Of a stretch of 64,000 nucleotides of DNA, positions 24,195-37,143 are shown piece by piece. Origin of the DNA: Pratylenchus scribneri (Eukaryota; Nematoda; Chromadorea; Rhabditida; Pratylenchidae); the NCBI GenBank assembly GCA_030063045.1, contig JAQSEB010000097.1, positions 248,001 to 312,000 of the forward strand, read 5' to 3'. The position numbers and the translations under genes were made by a program. The notes beneath the pieces are model-generated. The model was given only the letters and a program-made list of their open reading frames with translations. It did no database searches and was not told where the DNA came from. How positions within the stretch are numbered: the first letter of the stretch is position 1; every line of letters starts with the position of its first letter.

Positions 24195-24758
24195 TACTCA
24201 TTATTTTATCCGGTTTCATGCACAAAATTGTTTCAAACATCATCGAGCAAGCACAAAGTAGAGTGGATTTGAAGGATATGATTTATGGTCACCATTGCGC
24301 AATTATAATAATGGCCTTCATCTCCATTGGGCGCCGCCAATGTTGCCGCAAGGAATCCACTGTCCATCCAAATTATTTAATATTAGTAGAATATTTTGCC
24401 TTTATATTTGCCCTCCAACTTTTCTTCCTTTTCGATCTTATCGGCCCACCCACGACCCACCTTGCCCCAAACCAATGACCAAAAGGACGAAGAGGGCCGT
24501 TGGCGTCGTTTTTCCCCCATTACTCCATTGAAGAGTCCAAAATTATTTGGTTTTGGTTGGGTTGCCCCCAAGCAAAATTCCATCCTCTACCATTTATTCA
24601 ACCACTTTCCCTTCTATCATAAAAACGGACATCCTCTTTAGGGTTTATTTAAATTTTTCCGACATTCGACATTTATAAATGTGTGCAAAAATTGAGAATA
24701 TAATTTTCATAAATTGTTAATAAAATCTTCAGAAAAATTAAAAATAAAACTAGCAGAA
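24195..24758. other. Upstream region with conflicting open frames
   Basis: 24218-24650 is less AT-rich than its flanks and open on both strands (for example MHKIVSNIIEQAQSRVDLKD on plus, WADKIEKEEKLEGKYKGKIF on minus). No splice-consistent model or family could be chosen. The last 100 bp are the promoter and 5' flank of the next gene. Confidence 0.3.
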
Positions 24759-25855
24759 ATGAAATCCATTGTAATGTTGGCCTCAATTTTATTGCTCCTT
24801 ACTTTGATGCTATTGGACAATGTTTTTGATCAGGTAAAAAGATGTTTTGATTTTGAAGAAATTTAATGGGAAAATAATTTGTAAAATTGGTTGATATTTT
24901 TTTAGTTAATATCTTGCTTATTTTACTAATTTTTAATTTTATTTAATTAATCAAAATTTTTATTGGAAATTATTTCTAAAAAATCCGAAAATATTTCTTT
25001 TAATTTTCAAAAAATATTTAAAAAAATTTTCTACCAAATTTTTACAAAAAAAAAATTCGAAAAATATTTTAAATAAATTTTTATGTTCTAAAATACTATA
25101 TTCCGTTAAAAATTCCAAAATTAACTTCATTTATTTTGCCAGTCCGTTGTTGACGCAATTCCGCCTTCGGTGATTTATGCCGAGAATGAGGCCCGTCTAG
25201 CTGCAGCTCGTGCCCGAGCCCGTACTCACCAACTGGAGGCGGAAGCCAGGGCCCGTGCCGCACAAAATTTGGCCCATGCCCGCGTTCGTCAAGCCGAAAT
25301 TGATGCCATCAATCGGGCACGACAAAATCGAATTCATGCTCAAGTTGTCGAGAATCAAGCACGTGCCAATGTAAGCTTTAGTAGATATTTTTCAATAATT
25401 TTTCGGGAAATATATATATAGAAAATTTGATATTTTTCTTAATATAAGTTAGAAAAATTTGAAAATTTTTTAAGAATACATGACTGAAAAATAATTTTTG
25501 AATATATGCCAAAATATTAAAAAATTTTTTCTTAAAATTTCAATTTTTGGATATTTTTTATATAAATTTTTACTTTTGGAAGATTGGATTGTAAAATTTT
25601 TGAGATATCGATAAAAAAGAAAATAAAAACAGAATAATTTTACTAAGAAATTTTACATTATTTATTTTAATGAAATTTCTAATCATATTTTAAATTTGAA
25701 GGCTGCCGTCACCGCTGCCCAAATTCGTGCGAATGCGGCTGCTGCGGAAGCAAGGCGAGAATTTAAAAATTAATTCCCAATAAAAGCCTTAAATTATTTG
25801 TTAATTCAGAGCCCGCGCCAATGCAGCTGCGGCACGTGCCATTGCTCGAGGCTAA
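24759..25855 (+). CDS. Small secreted Ala/Arg-rich helical protein
   Basis: Four exons: 24759-24833, 25143-25370, 25702-25754 and 25810-25855, giving 133 residues. Residues 1-19 or so form a signal peptide (MKSIVMLASILLLLTLMLLD). The rest is dominated by Ala, Arg, Gln, Glu and Asn in short repeats such as LAAARARARTHQLEAEARAR and ANAAAAEARARANAAAARAI, ending in ARG. It has no Cys and is predicted to be a long charged amphipathic helix with a basic C-terminus. The last intron starts GC (AAG|GCGAGA) and ends TTCAG; without that splice, exon 3 would end after RREFKN. AATAAA lies about 50 bp downstream of the stop. No family recognised; a secreted basic effector, structural or antimicrobial peptide are guesses. 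Confidence 0.75.
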
Positions 25856-26181
25856 TTTTGTTTGGAAGAAACAAGTGGAATGAATGATCGTGAAAAAAAG
25901 AAGAAATAAAAGGAAAATGCCTCCGGAATAAATCATCCTTTTTTTAATTGACCCTCACAATTTCCAATTACAAAACTCAGGGACTGACCTAACCAACCAA
26001 TTTTCCATTATTTTTAAATTAAACTCAGGAATACATTTGAATTCATTTATTTATCACTTTAATATGAATAAAATTGGAGTAAAATTGAATATGAAAATAT
26101 TAACTTATAAAAAACGAAATTAGTTTGCAAATTTCTTCATTTATTTTGGTCGAATTTTTTTGTTCCATTTCAATGTATCAA

Positions 26182-29100
26182 TCATACGGTTGTGACCGAA
26201 AAGATGGCTTGCCCTGGTAAAGAATGACCTCGACCACCGGCAATTTGTTGTTGAGGGTTTAGCTGCCGCAAATCCGTATTTAATCGTGGCAAAATCTGCA
26301 ATTTAAGGCAATCATTTTTTGGGATTACTATTTATTTTTATCTTATTAGAATTGAGCGAAAGAATTTAACTAATTAAATTGTAAAAATTGGCACATAACT
26401 TTTAGGAAAATTTAATCAATTTAAATTAAAAATAAGAATTTGTAAATTCAATCAAAAGATGAAAATGAACACCCCAAAATGGTGTTCTTATTTTCTCCAT
26501 TAGCTATGGACTACGGTCGCCTTTTGGACAGTTGCCTCAGGGCTCGATTCAGTCGCATTTACAATCTTCATAATTGAAATTTCCCTTCTGAGAATCTGAA
26601 CCCTACTCTTTTATATTTAATATAATTACATAATGAAATTATAGTTTAATGTTGTGTCGATCCACCAAGCATATACAATCTAATAAATATTTTACCTGTT
26701 GTTTACTGCCAAAATCGTTGTTTTTGTTATTGTTGCCTCCTGCTGTCCAACAATCCTCCCCATCCTCATCCCCAAAAAGGCATTCTCGTTTGCTTCGTTC
26801 AATTGCCATTGCAGCATCAAATGCCGTCGTCGTCTTGCCTTTGTGCCTTCTCCGCTGTTCTCGCATCCAAAGGCGACTGGCCTGATGGGCCATTTCATTT
26901 CCGGTTGCGGCCTGCAAAAGTTCGGTCAGTCTAATAAGCAGCTTTATCATTTTTTAATTTTTAGTTTGAAATTTTATGGATAAAAGAATAAAATTGATTA
27001 ATATTTGTATTAAAATTTTGGCCTATAACTCAGTGAAATAAAAGTCAATATGGGAGATGATATTAATATTCTGATGTATGTTTCCTTTTCTATCAAGATT
27101 TTTAAATTTTATTAAAATAAATGCCTTTAAAGGTTGGATGTCATAAAGTCGTATTTTTAGGGAAAGCCACTTATTATTTTAAATTTTAAAAAATAGAAAA
27201 GCCAATCTTTTAGAGAAACAAGGCTTTCAAGTATTATATGGCATGGAAACCTTAAATTATTGCTTATTATTGCCATTTGCCATAACGGCAAAGGGTACAT
27301 AGTACACTCAATTATCAAATTTGGAAAAATTATCTAAATTTCAATTATCACAAAAATTTCTGATTGAAAAATTTTTTGAGAAAGCAAAAAATAAAGGAAA
27401 TTATTTAAAAAAAAAAAAAGAAAATAATTATTTTTGCGAAAATAAAAAAAGACCCCATCATCGTCGGTGGTTGTGGACACCGCTCCGGATTGATATCGTT
27501 CCCGTAGCAGGGATTGCTCTCGACGGGCTTTTACCACTGCGGACCAACATTGTTGCTTTTGCTTTCGGGCAGGACGACGTGTCACGTAGCGTGTACCATC
27601 CGGACGGCGTTTTATCTTTTTAAAGGAGAAAAATGCCGTAATTCTCAATCATTTTTTTTTTTATTAATTAAATTTATATACCAAATCGCAAAAATTAATT
27701 TTTCCAAAAATTAATTTATAATTTTCTTTATTAATTGTTAATATATTTAGCCATCCATTTATTTACCCTAAAAAAATAATATTTTTTAATCAAACCATAA
27801 AGAAAATTTGACTTATTAAATTTTGGTAAATTTTATATTAAGATTGGGCTAAATAATAGCTTTTATCGATAAAACTCTCCCATAAATTCTATTTTACTAT
27901 TTTCACATCAAATTGCATATTTTTTGATTTTTAAAAGCGTTTAATAGTTTTTATAATCAATTTCATGAACAAAATTAATAAAGAAATTAAGATCAATTTT
28001 ACTATTTGGCCAATTTTATATTTTAATTGAATATTTTTTGGAATTAACTGAATTATTAATTCTCTGACTTTTAAATTTTAAGAAATATTTTACTGACCAC
28101 CCATTCCAATTCAGCAGAAGATTGTTGCTGCGATGATATAGTCAGCGGCTGTTTGACCGGCGATTTGGATTTTCGTCTCGGCTGATGCCCGAATCCTTGT
28201 CGTATTATCAAAACTTTTGCTTGCTGTTCTTTTCCTTTTTCTTTCTGATTTTCTACATTTATTGTCGTCGGTTTATATGCAAAAATGTTGTCCAATGTTG
28301 GCTTTAAATGCATTTGACGTCCTCTTGTTATGGTGGTTGCTTTGTTGTTCTGGTTACAAATATTATTTTGAAAATTTGGCGCAAACATTTGTTCCTTTCG
28401 TACATTTTCTTCCTAAAAATAAAGAAAAAAATTTATTTTTCATTTAAAGATGCAAGATTTTTTAATTTTTTTTTTATAAATGAATATTAGATTTTCTGAG
28501 ATTTTTTGCGTCAAAAAATAAAATTATTAAAATTTTTCAAGAATATGGCTTACATTTAATAAATAATTGTCCATCTTATAAATTATTTCCAGCATTTACT
28601 AATGTAAACCTTAAACGATAAATGTCGGCTTTCTTAACAAGAAAAATTGTCATATTGTGACAAAATTAAGGGCAAATTTATGCTTAATATATTCCTCTAA
28701 TCACCCATAGGAAAATGGTCTTCCGAAATAAAATTAATTAATAAAAATTATTGAGAATTTCATTTTTTGATGAACCTAAATATATTAATAAATTAAAAAA
28801 ACTATTTCAAAAAAATGTGTTTGGTTTAAGTTTCTCGACCTCTTCCCTCCTTCCAAATGCCATTGCCACTGTGCTTTTGGGTGAATTTGGCGGTACAACA
28901 TGCTGAAGGGAAGGTGGCCTGCCAAGTAAGGTCTTGTGCACTGGCCGAGGTGATAATTCTTCGGCCGATGGATTTCGCATTCTCAAATTTGGCATTGGTG
29001 ATGGCCGATTGGCGAAATTACTTGAATTTGATGGGACCGGAGGGAAATGAAGAATTGGTGGCGATTGGGATTCATGGCTAGGCGATGGTATTGGAATTGG

Positions 29101-31702
29101 CTGAATGGGATAAATTCGTATCTAATAATATGTAATAAGAAATTAGATATTTTTTTAAATTTATTTAATAAAAAATAAATAAATTTCATTTTCATATAAT
29201 TTGGAAAAAAATCTAAGTCTCGAAAAATTAGCATTTTTGCGTACTTTAAAAATTGTATGATTAACAAATTTCGTTGAACCTTCTTTATAATTGACAATTG
29301 AAATTTTGTTTTATTAAAAAAAGAAATTTTACAAATAATATTTCTAATTAAATTATAATAATGTATTTTCGATTATGTCTATTTGAAATTCCGGTTTTCG
29401 GTTTTTAAAAATTCTGTTTTCGATTATTTTGAGCAAAATTTCTAAATTTCGGTTTGAAATTTCATCGATTTTCTCAATTCGGACCTGAAGATAACTTTAT
29501 AATACTAACCATATAGAAACACCAAATTCGACCTCTATAGTCTATACTTTATTTAAATCATATACATAAATGAAAAAGCCATAAAAGATTTAGTAACTGA
29601 CCGGCACTCTAATCAAATGCTTTTTTGTTTTGTCCAATGGTTGCTGCCTTTGTAATTGATGAGATGGTTTGGTTGGCATTTTAGAGGGAATTTCTTCTTG
29701 TTGAAGTTCTTTCCTCAATAATCTTTGTTGAGCTTCCAATGTTTGGGCCAATCTTTCGGCGGAAGTGTAAAAAACGCCGCCTGGCAATTTGACTATATCC
29801 TCGGCTGAATTTTTCTTGACTCCAGCAAATGAGATCGATGAAGTGTCAAATCTGTTTAAATTGAATATTTTTCTTTAAGTAAATAGTAGAAAAAAATTTC
29901 TTATATTTTTTAATGTTTTCTCGATTGCTAGAATGTTTTTCTATCTTCAAAGGCATTATGAAAAATTTAATGAGTAATGATGATTTATTTGGTGATCCAA
30001 TATCGAATAATTTTTTATTTTCCTGAAGCTATATTTATCCAAATGGAATGCTTGCCTTTTCTTTCCCTTAAATATCGGCAAATATTTCGCTTTTCAATCA
30101 AAATTACCGTAATCCAAAGATAGTCTGCTCTATTCAGACTTAAATTATAATAATCCAGAAATGAATTTCGGCTTAATTTACTGGCTAATAAGTCCGTCAT
30201 TTGAACTGTTTCATCCAGCCCGATATTTTTAGTGTTAAATATTTTTGGCTCATCCCAGGTTAAATCAATTACTGCAAATTTTTTCATAAGATTTTGACGG
30301 ATGTCGACAATCGATGCAGTCCGACCTAATATTTCCGGTAAGGAAAAAATTCAAACTAGAATCGGACTCAACTCTTAAAATGAGATTTATTTTCCATGAA
30401 AGATGAAATACCGAATTTTTGGAATGGAGAGACTTTTCATTCCCATTTCCACATACAGTAAATTCTCTTTTAAACTCTATGGAGAATTAATTTCAACTCC
30501 GCCAAAATGTGAAGAATTTTAAAGAGTAGTGAATTATTTTATTAGTGAATTTACGGTATTTTACTCCAAGCTTACTTGACACTTTTCTGCCTTCCTCCTT
30601 TCACTACAATATTTTCCCTCAATTGTTGTTTTTGTTCTCCACCACCAAATGGCATCAATCCAACATTTCCCATTGTTGACGTTTTATCGTGAATTTGTTG
30701 GTTCCTCTCAACCGGTGATTCCTGCCCTGTATCCGTCCCCCCAGTTCCATATGCACTTGTCGTAGTTGTTGGGGAATGTTGTTCTGGCAAATCCTGCTGC
30801 TGCTGATTGGAAGGCCTTCTTGATTGTTTTTCCTTGGCTTTGGGCAAAAGTAATCGAGGTAAAGAAAAACCGCTGGATTTTTTTGCAGTTGGTGGCAATT
30901 GGAGTGTTTGCGGGGCAATGGATGCTCCTTGACGTGGATTTACATGCGGGGACTTAATTTACAATTAATTTTTTTTTAAATTTTGAATTCATTATTAATT
31001 TAAATAAGGCGTATGATAAATTTCATAAAATTGTAAATAATAAATTTGTATAAATAATTTCTCTTAATTAATTGAATATTATATTTAAAAAGAAGTTGAA
31101 GGAAAAATAATCAAAATTCTTTTATTTTATCATTTTCTTTAACTTAAATCGGATGACAGTTTATCATTCAGTCAGGTCAGTCAATTTTATTAATCAAAAA
31201 TTTAAAATATAAATGATTTGATTTTGGTTGGATCTTAGATGCGACTAGAAAATATTGGTTTTTATTTCTAGAATGTATCCCTTTTATCGAATTTTAGTCC
31301 AATTTTTCAATATCTGTTTCGTTTTTCTTGTGCCTTTTTTGTGCATTACTATTAAAGAAGTAATATTTTATAAATATTCTATTTTATAAATTTTTTGATT
31401 GATTTATATTATTTGTTATTTGCCGGATAAATTCTTACATTATTTGACATTGTTGTTGTTTGTGTTGCTATCCTTCTGTCGTTGACCAATCTATTGTTGT
31501 TACTATTTTCCCCATTTTCTTGTTGTACAAATTGTTTAGAACAATCCAAACAAATTTGCTTGATTTGCTCATTCAACTGGGCCCATTGTTGTTCATTCAT
31601 TAGGGCACACTTTTTGGTGGTCGTGCTTGAAGAGGATTCTTGTGAAGTAATTTGTGAGTCCATAAAATTATTCTTGCCATTTTTGGGCAGCCAATTGGCC
31701 AT
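26182..31702 (-). CDS. PDZRN-like protein, C-terminal region with PDZ-binding tail
   Basis: Exons on minus: 31439-31702, 30576-30952, 29602-29851, 28840-29121, 28094-28412, about 27454-27640, 26696-26911 and 26182-26295. Most joins keep phase; the join into the 27.5-27.6-kb exon is unresolved. The diagnostic block is KIKRRPDGTRYVTRRPAR followed by TTTDDDG, a motif I know from the conserved C-terminal part of PDZRN3/4-type proteins, followed by a basic helix (RLWMREQRRRHKGK). The protein ends SVTTV, a class I PDZ ligand. The N-terminal half is low-complexity (Gln, Asn, Ser, Thr, Pro). No RING or PDZ domain is visible here; either the ATG at 31702 is internal with more exons upstream, or this form lacks them. 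Likely a cytoplasmic scaffold. Confidence 0.65.
30015..30287 (-). other. Open frame inside the PDZRN-like intron
   Basis: 90 codons starting MKKFAVIDLTWDEPKIF, ending WINIASGK. Reading frame stays open some way upstream of the ATG (EILGRTASIVDIRQNL). It has no recognised family and sits between exons 30576-30952 and 29602-29851. It may be an unused exon or chance. Confidence 0.2.
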
Positions 31703-31709
31703 TTTAATT

Positions 31710-32960
31710 TTCTAAAATATATTCTTGAAAATTTAAAATTAATGAAAAATTGGAAATTAATGAATGAATTATTCATTATTTTATATAAGTGCATTGCATA
31801 GTAAATTGACGAGAAATTTTCCAATGGCATAATTTTAGAGGTAAAAAAAGACAATTAATATATTATTAATATTTATTATTTTCTTATAAAATTATTGAAT
31901 TTATTCTTTAATTTAAAAAATCTGCATCTTTGAGGAAATAAAAATTGCCGTAATCTTGCAAAAATGTAAATTAAATCTTGGCTAGACCTTAGATATAGCC
32001 TAAAGCTCATTCTAAATTAATGACTTCACTACATATAAGTTTTGAATAAATAAAATGATTTAATGGTAAATTAATATTTTGCCTCTTTCCATATAAGGCA
32101 TATTTAAAAGAGGACCAAATTTTAAATTATTATTAAAAAGTAATTTAAATCAAAGGAAATCAGGGTATATGTGAACTCCAAAAATGCTAGAAAATTACTA
32201 ATTATTACTAATGCATGTCAAATAATGAGCCCCAATCAACTTATTAGATCATAAAACAAATTTTTTGTCTGAACAAAAATGATAATGCTTTTGGCCAATT
32301 GCACAAATTCATAAAGCCACTATATGATGATTGGCCATTTTTTGCACAATCATTAAAATGTTTGCATCCCGTCCTCATTTTTGCCCCCAATTCAATACAC
32401 TAAAAGACGATGTGAGTAATTTGAGAGTCAAACAAGACATTCACCCAAACAGCTGTTGTTAATGGCCGGAAAGAGAGGGTGGAGGATCAAAAACAAAATT
32501 TCTCATTTTTAAGCCCCCAGCCTTTCTTACACACAAATTTTGGCCACAAGGCTTTTGGCCCAAACCAAACTAAAACCAACTCTTTTGGCTGATCGATCGA
32601 ATTACTCACACTGCTGACAATTTTGTTTGGAAGGAAGAAGTACTTTTTGTTGTGGAAAGGACATTTGATATTAGTTGATAATTGGCTAAATGGCTAGAGA
32701 GGATTTGGTGGGATTGATGGATGCTTCAGGGCGTAAAGCGTCCCTTTTAGTAAAGTCATTTAAAATATGATTTTATAAGAACCAAAAATTAACAAAAATT
32801 GGTTTTTTTAAAAACAGGAAATGCTCAATAATTTTATAATAAAATTTTAAATAAATAAAGCTAATTAATTTAATTGGATGAGCTGGGATGATATTTGGAT
32901 AGATGATTGATGTTACTTTAAAAATGGGAGAATTTTTCGACATATTCAAAATTAGATAAA
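31710..32960. other. AT-rich intergenic stretch
   Basis: No exon could be supported. The region 32.4-32.7 kb is slightly less AT-rich but has no consistent frame. Confidence 0.35.
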
Positions 32961-32963
32961 ATT

Positions 32964-33351
32964 TTATATAAATGTATTCGACCGATGGGATGAATTATTA
33001 GAGACATTTAAATAAAGAAAACGAATACGATATCTCATTCCACATTCCATCCCATAAAAGTCAACAATTGAAATAGGTCTCCTCCCTGCTGAATAAAAGA
33101 AAAAATGGATTTTAAAAATCGAAAAAAAAACAAAAGAATGAAATGACAGACTTGGATGAAAAAAAATTTTCTTTAGTTTGATCGTGTTCAATATTTTACG
33201 CATTTCATCTCCACAGGTCAAAAAGGCAGCAGCCAAACACCACCACAAAAGATGATGGATCACAAATTTTGGTAAATTCCAAATATACAGTAATATTAGC
33301 AGCAAACCGATTGGTTTCACAAAAAAATATCTAAGTGCAATGACAAAATTC
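32964..33351 (-). CDS. Partial membrane protein, 3' exons
   Basis: Exon 33200-33351 (RYFFVKPIGLLLILLYIWNL ... HHLLWWCLAAAFLTCGDEM) joins in phase (C|CA) across an 111-nt intron to exon 32964-33088 (PGRRPISIVDFYGMECG ... stop). Two hydrophobic segments suggest a membrane protein. The first of these exons starts with an acceptor, so upstream exons exist but were not found. No family recognised. Confidence 0.4.
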
Positions 33352-34296
33352 CTGAATAAATAATGGCTATCAAAAATTCATATATTTTAAGAAAATTTAA
33401 TTTTCTCTAATCAGTTCAAAATAATTCATTTCGCTTTAAATTTTTCACAAATTTGCCTTCCAGTTCCAATTCAACTCTATCCCAAATTTTACTTTATGAA
33501 TTCTTTTTTTATTTTCCTAGCCCAGAATCAGAATCACATCATTCATGTTAAAAATTAATCATCGCAATAATTAAAAAAATATCAAATTTTCCCACATCCT
33601 AATTTTGGCCAAAATGGTGAATCAAATATTATTTCATTAATGTTTTGGCCAAATTATCCTTACCCTCATTTCACGTGATATCATTTAATAGACGAAGAAA
33701 ACTAAAACACCTAATTTCTTTTATGTTTTTTCTCCCGATCATTTTCCCTTTATTATAATTTGGCCCTTCCAAAAGCCCAAAAAGTGAATCGACAATCAAC
33801 ATTTCTGTCCATTTAATTTTTCCTTTCCTACGCCCCCTTCCCATTTCCTTCCAATCCTGTCCCTTCTGTGTTTCATCCCACGTCCCACCCTAATAAATGC
33901 CAAATTATGAATCAAACATTAACCATTTTGGCCAAAATGTTCCCCTCTTCCCAAATTATTTTTAATTTTTTTGACCGACTAGAAAAACGTCATCATTTCG
34001 TTAATATGGCCCACCCATAAGCCATCCATCCTCTATTCTCCCTTCAATCCAAACCATTCATTCATTTTAATTTCCCAAATTTCCCCAATCTCCTCCTAAC
34101 AGTAGAAAATAATTTTCTCTTACTTAAATTTTATTTTATATAACTGAGTGCTGCTGGTCCGATGAGATCTTCTGCCGACGGCCCATTTGGTGGCCCGTGG
34201 CCGAAAAGACGGCATTCATTGTCTCCGCAAAATAATTGCCTTTGTTTTTGCTCTCCGTCTTTTGGTCATCGTTGGCGATCAATCGGAACAACCGTG
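33352..34296. other. Region between convergently unresolved 5' ends
   Basis: 33.4-34.1 kb is pyrimidine-biased and AT-rich without a supportable exon. 34.15-34.30 kb is open in several frames, including a hydrophobic one (KIIAFVFALRLLVIVGD) that resembles a signal peptide and ends at a good GTGAGT donor, but it could not be joined in frame to the galectin-like gene. Confidence 0.3.
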
Positions 34297-36321
34297 AGTT
34301 AAAAATCAATTTTTCGATTGAAGCGAAACGTATTGGTGTGATTCCTTTTGAGGAAACGAATTATACATTGACGATTAATGGTGGACAAAAAATTGAATAT
34401 CCTGGTGATTTGCCAATTTGGGCAGCCAATTGGCTTCGGGTTGGAAATTTTATTTGAAAAAAAATTATATTAAAAATTTAAGTTTGATGGACAATTCGAT
34501 TTGTCATTGCCATTAATTGATTATGCGGTAAAATTTTTGTAAAATATATATAATTTTAATTTTATTGTAGTTATTTGATTATATTAAAATATATCATTGA
34601 CAGATTAAGGGGATTAAACATTCCACCCGGATTAATTTCCTTAAAAGTGATCACTATGGATTTTTGGGTAGTTATTCAGGGATATCTAACACTACTCTTA
34701 ACTCTTAATTTTGGATATTTAATGAAGAAATTCATAATTAACGAATTGATTTTCCACCAATAATAATATTGTAATTGAGAACAATTCACCATGATTTTGG
34801 ATGTAGTAGCTGAATAATTTCTATAAATCAAAAGATTTTAAAATTATTTTTTTTTGATAAAAAAATCAATTAAAATATATGTATGTAACTTAACTATATT
34901 ATATAGTAGTAAAATAAAAAATATATAAAATATAGATAAATATATTTATTTTCCTTTTATTTATAGAAAGATGAAATTTTCTTTGTTAATCGAGAATTAG
35001 GACATCCATTACAACAAGGTGAACAATTGTGCATTGTTGGCGAGAAAATGGATGAAAAGAAATTCAAATTTGGAATCTATTTGTTACGCGAGATAAAGGA
35101 ATATACCTGGACATGTAAAATAATTATAAATAGAATTTTTTATTCAATCTTAAGTTGGTGATACCCCATTGATGGTGGAATTCAGTCCTAAAGATGATGA
35201 AAGTAGTGTTGCTTATTTTTATCAATATAAAACTCAAAATAGATTGAGTGGAGATGGTTTTAAAAATCCATTGATAAAAGACAAACAACAAAAAGTTGTT
35301 GTGATTATCACTGCATTAGAGAAGAAATTTGAAATTGTGATTAATGACAATGAGCCGCTTTATTTCATATTTAGACCTTGGAATGAAATTCTAAATGATT
35401 TTGATATTCTACCAACATGGTCTGTGGATAGGATTTCGGTAGGTTAATTAAATTTTTTTCTGTTAAAAATTTTTAAAAACCCAAAAATGCTAAATTTCTG
35501 CTTTAAATAATAAAAATAATTAAAAATTTATTTAATTTTTTAAAATAAAACTACTTATAGGTATCTGGTGACATTAAAAATGTAAAATTTGATAATGAAT
35601 CGGAGAAATGCGCGAATAGTACTGGCCAAAGACCGCTACCCAAAAATATCATGCAACTTGACAAGAATAGATTATTAAAAATTAACGATGAAATCACAGT
35701 GAAAGGAATAATCAATTCTACTGATGGTTTTACAATCTATTTTTTACGTGGAGCATTGGACCGGAATCAATACAGTACATTTATATAAATGTTCTAATTA
35801 ATTTTTTTTTATTTAGTGGGTGAAACAGTTTTGGAGGCAAAATTTAATCAAAACGAGGTTGAATTCGATACATATTATGTAAGTTTATCGCTATATTAAA
35901 AAATAAAAATTAGTAAAATCAAAAAAAAATTTATACGCAGTACGCATTGAAATACCTAATAGACAATTAAAAATGGCAAATAAATTAAATGATTTGATCA
36001 GAAAATATACTCTCACCTTTTCAGAACCAAACCTGGAAATACAAAGGCACAGGTACTACAAGCAGCAAAAAGCTTGGATTGGCCAAAGAATTGACGAAAG
36101 GTGATCAATTCTCGATGACTTTGATGGAAAAGAAGAAAAATATTTATGAAATACAAATAAGGCAATTAGACAAAACAACAGAAAAATACGAATATACTGG
36201 CTATATCCCCAGTTGGGGTATTCAATATGTTGTGGTATTATAATGTCAAAATGTTTTTTTATATTTTTTATTTTATTTAAAGGTCAAAGATGGTTTGGAC
36301 TTTGGAGGCCAACAACAATGA
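34297..36321 (+). CDS. Galectin-like tandem-repeat protein
   Basis: Exons: about 34297-34439, 34483-34527, 34967-35114, 35155-35438, 35561-35774, 35817-35878, 36025-36234 and 36283-36321, all in phase. Three galectin-type repeats are visible. Repeat 1 is only the C-terminal half (YTLTINGGQKIEYPGDLPIW ... RFDGQFDLSLP). Repeat 2 is complete (HPLQQGEQLCIVGEKM ... FKFGIYLL ... FEIVINDNEPLYF ... WSVDRISVSGDI). Repeat 3 follows (LLKINDEITVKGIIN ... WKYKGTGTTSSKKLG ... SWGIQYVVVKDG). The canonical H-NPR / W-G-E-R sugar-binding residues are largely absent, so classical beta-galactoside binding is doubtful. The 5' part is not found; it may lie in unrecognised exons or be lost. First donor (CGG|GTTGGA) is weak. 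Confidence 0.6.
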
Positions 36322-37143
36322 TCCCTTCGTATCTATTAAATATGCTACATGAAGAAATTGGAAGAAAGGGAGGGAAATAATATTCAAATTTTAAAATAAA
36401 ACAGCCAATTTCTTACGAACAATATTATTTTCTATGTTTGGCAAATAAAAAATATAATTGATAAATTCATTTTGATCAAAATTTTATAAATATATTCCAG
36501 TCGATATTAGTTTTTGGTCGATTTGATTTCGGCATGTTATAATAAATACCGTATTTAGACAAAAATTGTTATTTATTTGATTAAAATTAAATTTATATGT
36601 ATTTTACGATATATGAAAAATTTTTTAATTTGTTGTCTTTTTCCATTTTTATTTGTGGTTTTTTTTTTTAAATTTTTACTTATCATGATGAGAATTGTAA
36701 ATTCCTTTAAAAATTTTGATTGCAAAATTTTATTCAGCACCAACTCGGTATTGGCATCTTCGATGATTCTAAAATAAAACTACTCTGAAAATCAATTTTC
36801 ACACCTTTTTATTTATCATAAAAGCTATAAAATTATATATTTCAATAATATTCATTATATTTATGAAATACAAAATAAAATAAATTGACAAAATGACGGT
36901 AAATCGCAATTTTAGATCGAAAAGTGGCTAAATGCAATTCCAATTTAAATCCTCTCCTACTTAATAATCCTTACTTAGTCTTTGTCCTTATTTATCCCTA
37001 AACTAAAACCACTGTCCTAATATTTCGTTAAGGCCAAGTAATATGGCCCAAAAAAATATTGTTGCCAAATTCATATTTTCACTTTTTAATAATTGAATGA
37101 TTTTAGCTTAAAATTTGTTCTATGTGATTAAGTAATAAATTTG
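36322..37143. other. AT-rich intergenic stretch
   Basis: 3' flank of the galectin-like gene and 5' flank of the next one. No exon supported; the open frame at 36577-36777 is low-complexity. Confidence 0.35.
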
